Assembly (NCBI GenBank): GCA_928212115.1
Contig: CAKMRJ010000001.1
Location: 178,430,300-178,494,299 of the forward strand
From: Lactuca virosa
Taxonomy: Eukaryota; Streptophyta; Magnoliopsida; Asterales; Asteraceae
Length of the DNA stretch: 64,000 nucleotides
Direction: 5' to 3'
Notes under the pieces: generated by a model
Database searches by the model: none
What the model saw: only the letters and a program-made list of their open reading frames with translations
What the model was told of the DNA's origin: nothing
Program-made: the position numbers and the translations under genes
In this document: positions 8,787 through 19,719 of the stretch, piece after piece
How the letters are laid out: each line of letters starts with the position of its first letter
Position numbering within the stretch: position 1 is the stretch's first letter

Positions 8787-10979
8787 GTGGCTGAGAGGCG
8801 TAATCGGACCTTGTTGGACATGGTTCATTCCATGATGAGTCGAGCTTCGCTACCAATCTCTTTTTGGGGGTATGCCTTAGAGACTGCCACCCATATCCTT
8901 AATCTAGTCCCTACAAAGAAGGTTGCCAAAACACCTCATGAGATGTGGACTGGGAAAGTTCCCAACTTGGACCACATCAATATTTGGGGTTGTGAGGCTT
9001 TTGTGAGGCGCGAGACTCACGATAAGCTCGAACCTCGAAGTGAGAGGTGTATTTTCATCGGCTATCCACAGAAATCCTTTGGTTACCTCTTCTACAGACC
9101 CAATGAGAATGTGGTCTTTGTGGCAAGGAGAGGGGTCTTTCGCGAGAGAGAGTTCATAAGCCAAGGAAACAGTGGGAGGCAAATTGACCTTGAAGAAATT
9201 CAAGAGTCAAGTGGTGAAGGAACCTCAAACCCTAGCAATCAACCTGAGGAGGAAAATCATGTTGATCCGAATGACGAGTCTGTACCTCTGAGGCGTTCCA
9301 CGAGAGTTAGGAATGCACCTGAGCATTACTATGGTTTCCATATTACTACGGAAGGTGATACACTTATCAGTGATAGTACACTGGTAAATCTGGATGAACC
9401 TAACAGCTACACGGAAGCCATGGTAGGCCCTGAGGCTGCTAAATGGAAAGGGGCTATGGACAGCGAGATACAGTCCATGTATGACAATCAAGTTTGGAAC
9501 TTGGTTGACAATGTACCAGGTCGTAAGACAGTCGGGTGCAAATGGATCTTCAAGAAGAAGACCGACACGGATGGTAATGTACACACTTATAAGGCGCGAC
9601 TGGCCGCAAAGGGCTTTTCTCAAACTCCGGGAGTTGATTATGATGAGACCTTTTCACCGGTAGCAAATAGTAAGTCTATTAGGGTTATGTTAGCCATTGC
9701 TGCATTTCATGACTATGAAATATGGAAAACGTATGTCAAAAACGATTTCCTTAATGGGAAGTTGGCTGAGGATGTTTACATGAGTCAGCCAGAGGGTTTT
9801 GTCAGCACAGAGTACCCTAATAGAGTGTGTAAGCTTGAGAAATCCATCTATGGATTGAAACAAGTACCTCGCAGATGGAATCTTTGTTTTGATGAGAAAG
9901 TCAAAGAGTTTGGTTTTTCGAGAAGTGAAGATGAGTCCTGTGTATATGTCAGAGCTAGTGGGAGTATAGTTAGCTTCTTGGTGCTATATGTGGATGACAT
10001 ACTACTCATAGGAAATGACATCCAAACTTTGCAGGAGGTGAAGTCCTGGCTTGGGAAGTGTTTTGCTATGAAGGACCTTGGAGAGGCTGCCTATATCCTA
10101 GGGATAAGGATATTAAGAGACATGAGTAAAAGACTAATTGGACTTAGTCAGAGTACCTACTTGGATAAGGTGTTGAAAAGGTTCAACATGCAGAATTCCA
10201 AGAAAGGAGAATTACCAATCCAAAGCAATGCCAAACTGAGCAAGGCTCAGAGTCCGAGTACAGAGGTTGAGATAGCTGAGATGAGTCGATTACCATATGC
10301 TTCCGCTGTTGGCTCGATCATGTATGCTATGACTTGTACCCGCCCTGATGTGGCCTTCGCTTTGAGCATGGTCAGCAGATATCAAGGGAACCATGGCAAG
10401 GCTCACTGGACTGCGGTAAAGAATATTCTCAAGTACCAGCGGAGGACTAAGGATTGGATCCTTACCCTTGGTGGGAGTGATGACTTGAGAGTAGTAGGGT
10501 ATAGTGATGCTAGCTTTCAGACTGATAGGGATAACTTCCGCTCTCAGTCAGGCTGGGTCTTTACTCTAAAGGGAGGGAAAATCACTTGGAAGAGTTCCAA
10601 GCAGGAGACGGTAGCTGATTCGACCTGTGAATCAGAGTACATAGCAGCAAGTGAAGCGGAAAAGGAGGCTATATGGCTGAAGAACTTCATCGGAGACCTT
10701 GGAGTTGTACCAGCTATTAAGGAACCTATGGAGATTTTCTATGACAGCAATAGTGCGGTTGCCTTAGCCAAGGAACCGAGAGATCATGGCAGATCCAGAC
10801 ACATTGACAGAAAATATCACTTCATAAGACATAAGATAGAAGAAGGAATCCTCGTGGCAAAGAGGGTATCATCAGAAGAGAATCCTGCAGATCCCCTCAC
10901 GAAGGGACTGACGAGGGTTAGGCATTTACAGCATGCAAGACGCATCGGGATGAAGGATGATATTAGTTTTACAGATTAG
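8787..10979 (+). pseudogene. C1 integrase C-terminus, reverse transcriptase and RNase H
   Basis: A 730-residue open frame. The integrase C-terminal part runs to about residue 190 (GYPQKSFGYLFY). The RT starts near WKWIFKKKTDTDG. The YVDD box is present (VLYVDDILLIGND). RT motif A, however, reads YVKNDFLNG where Copia RTs have DVKTAFLNG-like text, so the first catalytic Asp is replaced by Tyr and DNA synthesis should fail. RNase H follows with YSDASF, CESEYIAASEAEKEA and the YDSNSAVALAK / HIDRKYHFIRHKI end. The track-level ATG is only the first Met after the upstream stop; the natural product is a polyprotein starting at gag. Confidence 0.9.
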
Positions 10980-11825
10980 ATAGCTATTTCTGAAACTTGT
11001 AAAATGTAATCGACATTTGATGATGAATAAAAGTGTGTTTATTTATGAGTAAGGTGTTACTGTTTTTTTTCAATTATTTACTATTGTTTCAGCTTTGCAT
11101 GTTTTGACTTCCAGAATAAATTACTTTATTCAAACTTCCACAGTCGGTCGTACGTCAGAAGTAGGTATGAATTAAGACTGTCATGAATTGGGCTTGTAGA
11201 TGACTAAAGGTGTTTGGCCATAGCAATGGTTGCTACAACATTCATGAGTACTCATAAGTTTTGAGTATTGGAATAAACCCACGCTCACTTGGATCACTTC
11301 ATGGAATTTATCTCGAGTGATCGTGAGACGGTAATATCATATAAGTCTTCAAACCTAGAGATATGGGTTGTTGCCTATGATTTGGTTATGCATTGATTGC
11401 ACAAAAACGCATCAGTAACTTGATGTTATAAAACGTGCCTTTGTGTATAATTCAACAAGTAGTAGAAAAAGTATATCAGTCGAAGTTTATCTGTTCCTTC
11501 TAGTCCTTGGAGGATTAGAAGCGATATCTGGGCCCCTCGATGATTTTGTTTTGACCTATGTACCGGGCCCGGTCAGAACCTAATTGATGTGTTCAATTTA
11601 GTTCTATGTCAAACAAATCGGAAATCAGGAAACAAACTGCTGGACAATAAGTACGACGTTCTTCCATGTATTTGTTTGGCTGATATCTTGAGAACAGAGG
11701 ATTATATGATCACTTATCTAAAATGGCGCTGCATAGTTCAACAGAGTTTTAAGAGCTATAATTGCCGGTTGGATCCTAAAGTAATATAGGCAAATATAGT
11801 TATTAGACTTATCCAAGTGGGAGAC
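10980..11825 (+). other. C1 long 3' noncoding region and polypurine tract
   Basis: About 850 bp between the RNase H stop and the 3' LTR, with no ORF over 66 codons. Parts of it (GCGATATCTG...GGGCCCC and the last ~250 bp) are recognisable in C3 at 55072-55420, so it belongs to the family. The PPT AAGTGGGAGAC directly precedes TGTTGG at 11826. Confidence 0.7.
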
Positions 11826-12590
11826 TGTTGGATAAGGTGTCTAAGTCCATAACTCTATTTGGTATATACTTGACCCGACCCGGCATGGTCCATTTGGGTT
11901 GCACTTCACCCGAACTATTTGTATGGTTAAACCTTTGAGAATTGTATGTTTATGATTTATTAATATATTATAAGTTATAATATATTAATATGAAATATAT
12001 TATTTAATTAGTATTTGATCATAAATTAATTTAGAATTAATTTGGTGATAAAAAGGTGACTAATTAAATATGGGCTCTTGTATTTATATAAGTGTGGGCT
12101 AATACTCATTTGGAATGGGCTTGGCATGAATGGGAGTCCATGGATAGTCCATGGAGCTTTTAACCCATGGATCCTTGGAAAGTAAGAGTCATGGGTATTA
12201 GGGTTTACATGGATGTAACCCTAATTCCTCACACTATATATAAAGGAGTTTATGATGCTTGAAATGGCACTAGTGGTGTATGTGTAAGAAGGTGGCCGAT
12301 TTCTACAAGAAAACATACACTCTCATAGGTTTTCTAAGTTTGTGGTGATTTTTGTTTTCCATTTTAGGCATCCACATTATTGGTGCTTGGCTCTCAAACT
12401 CCAAGGAATCAACTCACTATTGAAAGGTATGTAATTCTTCTAGCTTTTATGGTCAAAGTTCCCCATGCCATGCTAGATAGGTTATGAACCTTGGAAAAAC
12501 AAATTTGCATGTATTCATAGTAAACCATAATCCAAGGTTTCTAGGGTTGCATGTACACCTTAGGAGTGTTAGGATGCTCAAAACCCTTCA
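11826..12590 (+). repeat. C1 3' LTR
   Basis: 765 bp, TGTTGGATAAGG...AACCCTTCA, followed by the TSD CAAAC. This is the complete LTR of the pair and shows what the 5' copy has lost. Confidence 0.93.
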
Positions 12591-12595
12591 CAAAC

Positions 12596-13636
12596 CAATG
12601 GCTCTAAAAGCCCAATATGGCCCAAAATCCCAAATGATTACCAAGGCCCATTATAGGCCCAAATTCAGGAAGGCCCAAAGCCTAACAATGGCCCAAAGTC
12701 AGAAATGATAGTGGTCCAACAAGGCACACCACCCCCAATAGCCTAAAAACGACCCAAACCGTAAAGTCCACGGACCAGGCCAGGTACGCTGTGCATACCA
12801 GTCATACCCCCGGCGTACTAGGTTGTGTGTCGGATTGGGGACTTGGCAGCATACGTTTGCGTACGCCCAGCGTATGCGCCCATCAAGCACTTTTTCCATT
12901 AAGTGCTTAATACATGCAACCACACATCAAAACTTCAGATCTAAACCTTGTGGAACGTCTTAATCCATAAAGGCATACACTTGGAGCCTTTGCACGACCC
13001 AAAGGAACCCAAACCATACATATAGCATTCTACTTTCACCAAATGGATCTAAACACATGCATCGTTGATCCACAACCATCAAGATGCTAATTTTATGGAC
13101 TAGGGACCTCGGAAACATCAAGAGAAGCAACTCATAACTTCTGGAGCGGAAGAAAACCACTAGATCTAATCATAGCACCAAAAAGGGACCAAAACCTTAT
13201 AAAGACTAGATCTAAGCATACAAGGAGCACGTTCCAAGATTTATACCTTAATGAAGCTGGAAATGGTGTGTGAAGTCTAGATCTACAATCTCTCCTTTGA
13301 TAAAGGCTCATTCTTCCAAGCTCTTCTTCTTCAAATCTCACTAACACACATACTAAAACACACACACAAGAGGGTCAAATCTACTTAAGAGGGACTAGGT
13401 TTCGAAATAGGACTCAAAGGGATATGGAGGCTGAGAAATGAGAGGATCAAGGTCAATAATGTTGTTTAAATAGGGTCCAAACCCTAAGATTTAGGGTTTA
13501 TTCCCTACATGTGTACGCCCCGCGTACTCCCAGGATTCTGAAATTGGCAAAATTGCCCCCCCCCCTAAGGACCAAATTTGAAAAATATTTACAAACTAAG
13601 GGTAAAAACTGAAAGTACCTTGAATCGGGTGTTACA
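12596..13636 (-). repeat. L1 right arm
   Basis: LTR sequence of G1 continuing after C1. It matches L2 at 48550-49568 and L3 at about 51205-51952. It includes a C-homopolymer near 13556-13564 and the recurrent TACGCC / CGCGTAC text in several places. Confidence 0.85.
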
Positions 13637-13653
13637 AATCTCCCTCACTTGAA

Positions 13654-14985
13654 TCATACTTCGTCCTCGAAGTCTGATGCCATAAATAACTCTGGGTGAT
13701 GCTCCCTCATCTCGTCCTCAGGCTCCCACATTGATTCAGACCCCTTCTGGTGCTGCCACTGCACCTTCACCAACTCCACAACCTTGTTCCTCAAGGTTTC
13801 AGTCTTCTTGTCAAGGATGGAAGGCGGTCTCTCAATATAATTCAGACGATCATCCACTTGAATATCCTCCAATGGAACCACCGCAGAATCATCAACCAAA
13901 CATTTCCGCAGCTGAGAGACGTGAAGCCTGCTATGGATCTGACTAAGCTTCTTGAGAAGATCCAAGCAATAAGCAACCCGGACCACTCGAGAAAAAAACC
14001 TTGAAAGGACCAATGTACCTTGGGCCCAATTTTCCCCTCTTCCTGAATCGGATGACACCTTTCCAAGGCGACACCTTTAGGAGAACCATATCCCCAACCT
14101 GCAACTCTAGGTGTGATTTGCGCTTGTTGGCATAGCTCTTCTGCCGACTCTGTGATGTCTGAAGTCTGTGTCGAAACTGCTGAATCAACTTGGTAGTCTT
14201 GAGTACCACCTCAGTACTCCCTAACACCCGTTCACCAACCTCACCCCCAACATATCGGGGTGCTGCACTTCCTCCCATAGAGCATCTCCAAAGGAGGTCG
14301 ATTGATGTTGGCATGATAACTGTCGCAATACGAAATCTCCACCAATGGGAGATATGTATCCTAACTCCCACCGAAATCCAATACACACGCCCGAAGCATA
14401 TCCTCTAAGGTCTGGATAGTCCACTTACTCTGTCCCTCAGTGTGCGGCTGGAAAGTTGTGCTGAATTGCAGATGAATGCTCAACTTCTCATGAAACCTCT
14501 TCCAAAACCTGGAAGTAAACTGAACGTCCCTGTCTGAAACCACTGAAATCAGAGCCACAACCTCACTGATGTAAATGTCGGCCAACTTCTCAGTAGAGAT
14601 ACTCTCCTAAATCGGAATGAAATACGCGTTCTTGGTCAATTGATCCATGATGATCCATATCGAATCCACTCTGCACGCTGTTTGTGGTAACATTGTGATA
14701 AAATATATGGTAATCTTTTCCCATTTACAAACAGGAACATCTAACGACTACAACATGTCGTGAGGTTGTGTATGCTCGGCCTTGACTTTCTTGCAAGTCA
14801 AGCACCTTTCCACATACCAGGCCACATCCCACTTCATACATGGCCACCAATAGTCGAGCCGGAGATCCCTATACATCTTTTTTGCTCCGGGATGGATAGA
14901 AAACCTCTACTTGTGCCCCTCCTCCATCAAAACCTATCACGCACCACCCAAATATGGAACCCACACCCTCCGGTTAAGAGTGAAT
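13654..14985 (-). pseudogene. G1 integrase and chromodomain, broken
   Basis: Reads 14985 to 13654. Remnants of the HHCC finger (ERCLTCKKVKAEH-like) lie around 14760-14900. Catalytic core: VSDRDVQFTSRFW near 14530. In the HTEGQSKWTIQTLEDML segment the usual catalytic Glu position is Lys; the tandem partner at 50210-50506 has GQSEWSIQTLEDML. The C-terminus has the chromodomain pattern LVKVQWQHQKGSESMWEPED and ends FEDEV at 13654. A chromodomain marks the chromovirus branch of Gypsy and would direct insertion to modified histones. Several frameshifts and stops. Confidence 0.85.
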
Positions 14986-15047
14986 AACCCCTGCCTATCA
15001 TAATCAAAGGAAGCCACCTGACCCACTATGCGCTCAGTCTCTCGGCG

Positions 15048-16313
15048 CTATTCCTTCATAGCCCCAACCCGAGCCTCTTGAATCTGCTCCAAGAGTGGAG
15101 TAATCACTGTCATCCTCAAACACATATCTCTGATCGGAGCCGCAACCGCCTTGCGGCTGAGAGCATCGACCGCCACATTGGCCTTTCCCGGATGGTAAAG
15201 GATCTCACAATCATAATCTTTCACCACATCCGACCATCTGTGCTGCCTCATGTTCAAATTTAGCTGATCTATCAAATACCTCAGGCTCTTGTGATCCGTG
15301 TAGAAAGTATAACGGACCCCATAGAGGTAATGTCACCAAATATTGAGGGCGAACACCATAGCCCCAACTCCAAATCGTACGTCAGATAATTCGCCTCATG
15401 AGGCTTTAGATGCCTCGAAGCATAAACAAAAATGCGACCCCTCTGCATCATAAATTCACCCAAACTAATGATCGACACATCATAATAAACCATAAAATCC
15501 TCAACACCCTCAGGCAGGGTCAAAATCGGTACCTCACATAATCTCTGCCTCAAGGTCTCAAAACTTGCATGCTGCTCAGGCCCCCACCGAAAAGTGATAG
15601 TGTTCTTCATCAACCGAGTCAAAGGAACTACTATCTTGGAGAAATATTGAATAAATCTCCGATAATATCCTGACACCCCAAGGAAACATAGAATCTAAGA
15701 TGGAGACCTCAGAACCTCCCACCTCATCACCATCTCGACCTTGACCGGATCAACCAAAATACCATTCTGGTTAACAAGGTGCCCCAGAAACTGCACCTCG
15801 CACAACCAGAACTCACACTTGGAGAACTTCTCATACAATCTCTCTCTCCTTAGAGTCTCTAGTACCTCTCTCAAATGCTCCTCATGCAACTCCTAGGTCT
15901 TGGAATAAACTAGGATGTCATCAATAAACCCAATCACAGACTGATCCAATATAGGCCTGCATACGCGATTCATGAGGTCCATGAATGCGTCTAGAGTATT
16001 GGTTAGCCTAAAGGGCATCACCACAAACTCGTAATGACCATAACGAGATCAGAAGGTCGTCTTCTGCACATCCTCCTCTCTGGCCCTCATCTGATGATAA
16101 CTCAGGCGTAGATCGATATTGGAAAACCAAGATGCACCCTGAAGCTGGTTAAACAAATCGTCAATCCTCAGGAATGGATAATGGTTCTTCACGGTTAGAT
16201 TATTTAACTCCGAGTAGTCGATACACATCCGATGAGACCCATCCTTCTTCTTCACAAATAGGATTGACGCTCCCTATGGCGAACTACTCATTCGAGTAAA
16301 TACTTTGTCTAAT
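15048..16313 (-). pseudogene. G1 reverse transcriptase and RNase H, broken; RT cut by C2
   Basis: From 16313 downward: SSSP*GASILFVKKKDGSHR (a stop where a Trp/Tyr codon is expected), RT motif A FSNIDLRLSYHQM, then FIDDILVYSKT (catalytic DD) near 15910-15940, the thumb/connection GHLVNQNGILVDP, and RNase H around 15281-15676 (VYYDVSI, YASRHLKPHEANY) to WSDVVKDYDCEILYHPGKAN near 15160-15240. The RT N-terminus continues at 41379 beyond C2. RT-RNase H-integrase order is that of Gypsy. Multiple stops. Confidence 0.87.
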
Positions 16314-16318
16314 AGCTC

Positions 16319-16942
16319 TGTGAGTACTAGAATCAATGTGCAAGGACAAGGTTTGAAAACTTAAACCTTGAGTTAATCTTTAAGATCAATGTCTGCTCTT
16401 AATTAGATGTTCCAATCGAGTTTGGTAATACCAGTCAAGACTTGAATGAAATATTCAACAAACTACTCAATATTAAATGAAGTAAACTAGGAGTATAATA
16501 AAAGTAAAGACATTAAATGAACAAGAGGAATGTTGTGAAAGATCTTGACTTGAGAGAAAAGTGAAAGAGAGTTAATGAGAATATTTGCTATCTTTGGAGT
16601 AACAATCGTGTATTTCTTATCATTCAAAACACTCCTTAAATAGGCTAAGGAGGTACATCGCACAAACTTTGGAAACATTCCTAGGACTGATTAATAATCA
16701 GCTTCTGACAACTGATTATATAAAAGATACAAAAAGATAAGTCCTATCAAACGTTACATCATGAATAAGACAAGAAATAATAAATGTTCAAACAAACAAT
16801 CTGATCTCGGATCTTTACTTCACTTCAGACTGATCTTCATCTCAGACTCCATCTCTATTTTGGACTTCATCAATCTCAAAAAATGCTGACTTGGGATCTT
16901 CATACTTGTGATTGCTAGAGGTTCACTTTTCATGTTTCAACA
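16319..16942 (-). repeat. C2 3' LTR
   Basis: 624 bp; in minus sense it starts TGTTGAAACATG and ends ACTCACA. The adjacent minus-sense PPT AGGAGGAGAT (16943-16952) identifies it as the 3' LTR. Confidence 0.88.
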
Positions 16943-17445
16943 ATCTCCTCCTAAGTGAACTTGGCAATCTGGTCAGCTCAGTTGGCTTCTTCTTGGATGA
17001 AAACATGAGCTCTGTAAAGCCACTTTCAGACTTCAAGATACCACTAAAGTTGACTGATGAATTTTGTCTTCATATGCTCTAGGGCTTCTGACTTTGCTGC
17101 ATTCGAGATAAACTTCTGAAGAACTTTGGAGGGTACGAGGTTCTTGTCTAGGACTCGGAAGAAGTCCTTGTTTGTCTTCTTTTGCAAGTAGACGTATCCC
17201 AACACCGGTTCATCAATTGGCCCTTCTGCCAAGATTTTAGCTTTAGGCAGTTTATAGTCTATTTTTGCTAAGAACTTTTCAGTTTTGAACAAATAAGCCA
17301 ATTCGAAGTCACATCTGCAAAACTCAGCGACATAATCCTTTAGAAAGTTCAATGCAGCACTGTAGGCAACAATGTTCATCTGATCGTTTTGACGAATTCG
17401 GAAATGAGCTGCAATGGTCAGGATGTCGTTCGGATTAATTGAGGG

Positions 17446-19719
17446 TGTAACATCCTGTTTATTGATTAAATAAGTAGATAAAGATTCATAATGGATTATA
17501 GTCCTGAATTAAATAATATTGAGCGGGGTGTTGGTGTTGGAGAGCAAATTGATTTAGTTATGGATTTTGAGGGTTAAAGTGTAATTTTCGGGCCGCTTTC
17601 TAAATATTTCTCGAGGTGGGGTCTGGTTGGTAATTTTTGAGACTTGTATTGTTATGAATTATTAAAGTCAGGGTGTATTTGGTAAGTTTTGGGTCTAAAT
17701 GTTAATGAATTTAGGGAATGAGGGGTTAAAAGGGAAATTCTGGATTAAACTTGAATAAGGTCTGGTGAGGAGGGACCGATCTTGTACAAGTTCAAAGTTT
17801 GAAAGGTGGGGTGTAGTTATACCCGGTGCTTGTTTCATTTCCCTGTTACATTTCATACCCTAACCCTAAGGCATAAGACTTCAGCCGCCATGCGTGACTT
17901 TTGGCTAGCCGCCACCATGGGAGCTTCATCAGTTACCGCCACATTCGTTGAGCCATCCGCCGCTCGCTACCGGACTATTGAACCGCCACCACCTGCTGCC
18001 AGCAACGACAAGCATAACCGGGAGGCGCGTCAAAGATCGAAGGAGGCGATATTTTCGTCGTATGAGGATCGGGAACCACCAGAAATGCACGGTTAGTAGT
18101 CTGCATCGTATCTTTCTCCTTCACTCGTTCTTTAGCGACTGTGACACCGGAAATCGTCACAGCTGTCGATGTCGGCGGCCATGGGGCCGCTGTGTGCAGT
18201 TTTCCGTCAACCACAACCTCCTAGTCGGCTGTTGGGGGCTCGATCTCGAGTCGTATTCATGAATATGTTGCTGCCACCAGTTGTGTGCGTTGACATAAAT
18301 ATTTTGGCTAGAAAATCCACCGCCACCACCTCAAGGTGGTGGCTGCCACCGTATTTTGCCACCACCAGCCACCGTGGAGGGTGGCTGTGTGTGTGTTATT
18401 GTGTGAAAGTGTGTATTTTGGGGTGTGATGGGTCACATGCGATTTTTGGGCATAAACCACCTCCACCACCGCCATTGAAATGATGGCTGCCGCCGCCTGC
18501 CGCCATGAACCGCCGCCGATCACCACTGCCCGAGGTGGCGGTGGGTGGTGCCCGGTCTGGTGGAACCCTTTTGGACCTAAACACTAACCTTGGGCTGGGT
18601 TGTATCGTTATCGGGCTAGAAACCCTAATTAGGGTTTGGAAAACCCTAATTTTGGGTTTGTTAGTTTTGATTTTACTGGGACCCGCGGTTAGGCTGTTGG
18701 ATGGATATTGTGAATTATGTCCAACTTCATTGTATGAATGGCGTAGTGGAGTGATGGACTTAATGGGTTAAGTCCTTAATGGGTTAAGTGAGAAACACTT
18801 AACCCTAATCATCATTTTATGTGAAAACCCAAAATTTTTACTTGGGCCTTGTGTTGGGCCTTCCTATTGGGATTTGGTGTTTGGGCTATTGATGGGCAAT
18901 CCAAGAGCAGTCATATGGACTAGAATATTTAGATGGGCCTTAGGGTAAGGCCCATATGAGAGTTTGGGCCCAATTTGGAAAATTGGGCCATGGTTGGGTC
19001 TTGGTGGGCCCAATGGACTTGAGTTATTTATGGACCAGGTTGGTGGACCATGTTTAGACATAATATGTGAAGGTTGGTCTTAGATCCTAATGGGGTTATT
19101 TGTGGGTTTGGCTTTGTGATAGAAGTTGGAGTGTAGCAGCAACATTTATAGGATCTGTTCGCCATCCGAGGTGAGTCTTCTCACTATACTTTACCAGGAG
19201 TGGTAATTATGTGTGACCGGAGGGTCTTATATGCTTGCTTGAGTTACGCATTTCTATGTGACATGTGATGTGTACTATATTATGTTATATTTAGACCGGA
19301 CCAGTGGGTCCAACGAGCTATGACCGGACCAGTGGGTCCAACGAGCTATGACCGGACCAGAGGGTCCAACAAGCTATGGGACTGGAGGGTTCCACTGAAA
19401 CACATTGACCGGAAGGTCTTACAGAGCTATAGCCTCGAGTGGCCAATTACTTGTGTGTGGTATTTTGGGGAACTCATTAAGCTTCGTGCTTACCGTGTTA
19501 TGTGTTATGTGTTCCAGGTAGTTCTCAGGATCACGGGAAGGCGACGGCTCGATTGTACACACGAGATAAAGAGTTATGTCTTGGAAGATCCTGGATTATT
19601 AATCAAACAATTATGGAAGTGTGTTTTGCTAATTTGATAATTGTGATTTTTGTGAAACGTATTATGAGAATTTTTGTAATTTACAAATGAAAAATTTATT
19701 TGAAATTTACGGTGTTACA
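17446..19719 (+). mobile_element. S1: solo LTR (Gypsy type) in C2
   Basis: 2274 bp, TGTAACATCC...GGTGTTACA, flanked by GAGGG (17441-17445) and GGGGG (19720-19724), one mismatch. No internal region. It carries the GGGGAACTCATTAAGCTTCGTG motif block near 19466-19500 shared with the other Gypsy LTRs here, in plus orientation. The middle (17880-18560) is GC-rich with many CCACC repeats. Confidence 0.8.
19294..19377 (+). repeat. 28-bp tandem repeat, three copies
   Basis: Unit starts GACCGGACCAGTGGGTCCAA. Copies at 19294-19321 and 19322-19349 are identical; the third, 19350-19377, differs at two positions. GGACC and GGGTCC within the unit are near-complementary, so each unit can fold. Inside S1. 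Confidence 0.9.

Larger units (their letters stand above)
5516..12590 (+). mobile_element. C1: Ty1/Copia retrotransposon, nearly full length, inactive
   Basis: 7075 bp, plus strand, inserted in L1. A perfect TSD CAAAC (5511-5515, 12591-12595) flanks TG...CA termini. Order: 5' LTR (truncated), leader, gag, protease, integrase, reverse transcriptase, RNase H, long 3' noncoding region, PPT, 3' LTR. That order (integrase before RT) is diagnostic of Copia. By eye the LTRs differ at about 20 positions over about 715 bp. The polyprotein keeps one frame from 7065 to 10979, with five in-frame stops and one upstream frameshift. Confidence 0.93.
4783..13636 (-). mobile_element. L1: 3' LTR of chromodomain Gypsy G1, interrupted by Copia C1
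   Basis: The termini are TGTAACGTCC at 4783 and GGGTGTTACA at 13636, i.e. TG...CA in minus sense. The two arms 4783-5515 and 12596-13636 sum to about 1.77 kb once C1 and its TSD are removed. The same sequence occurs uninterrupted across this point in L2 (48536-48570), which proves the C1 insertion. A purine tract lies directly next to the 13636 end (GAGGGAGATT in minus sense), followed by the pol C-terminus, so this is the 3' LTR. Confidence 0.85.

Noticed and set aside
8195..9623. Minus-strand ORFs of about 100-130 codons opposite C1 pol
   Set aside because: They mirror the coding bias of the integrase/RT frame on the other strand and have no motif of their own.
13550..13570. C homopolymer as a structured signal
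   Set aside because: Varies in length between L1 and L2 (49481-49492) and looks like simple slippage.
17880..18580. GC-rich ORFs encoding Pro/His/Ala-rich peptides as a host gene
   Set aside because: Inside solo LTR S1 with clean termini and TSD; the frames are overlapping and driven by CCACC repeats.
17446..19719. S1 as a complete small element
   Set aside because: It has no internal PBS, PPT or second LTR; a single LTR with TSD is the simpler reading.
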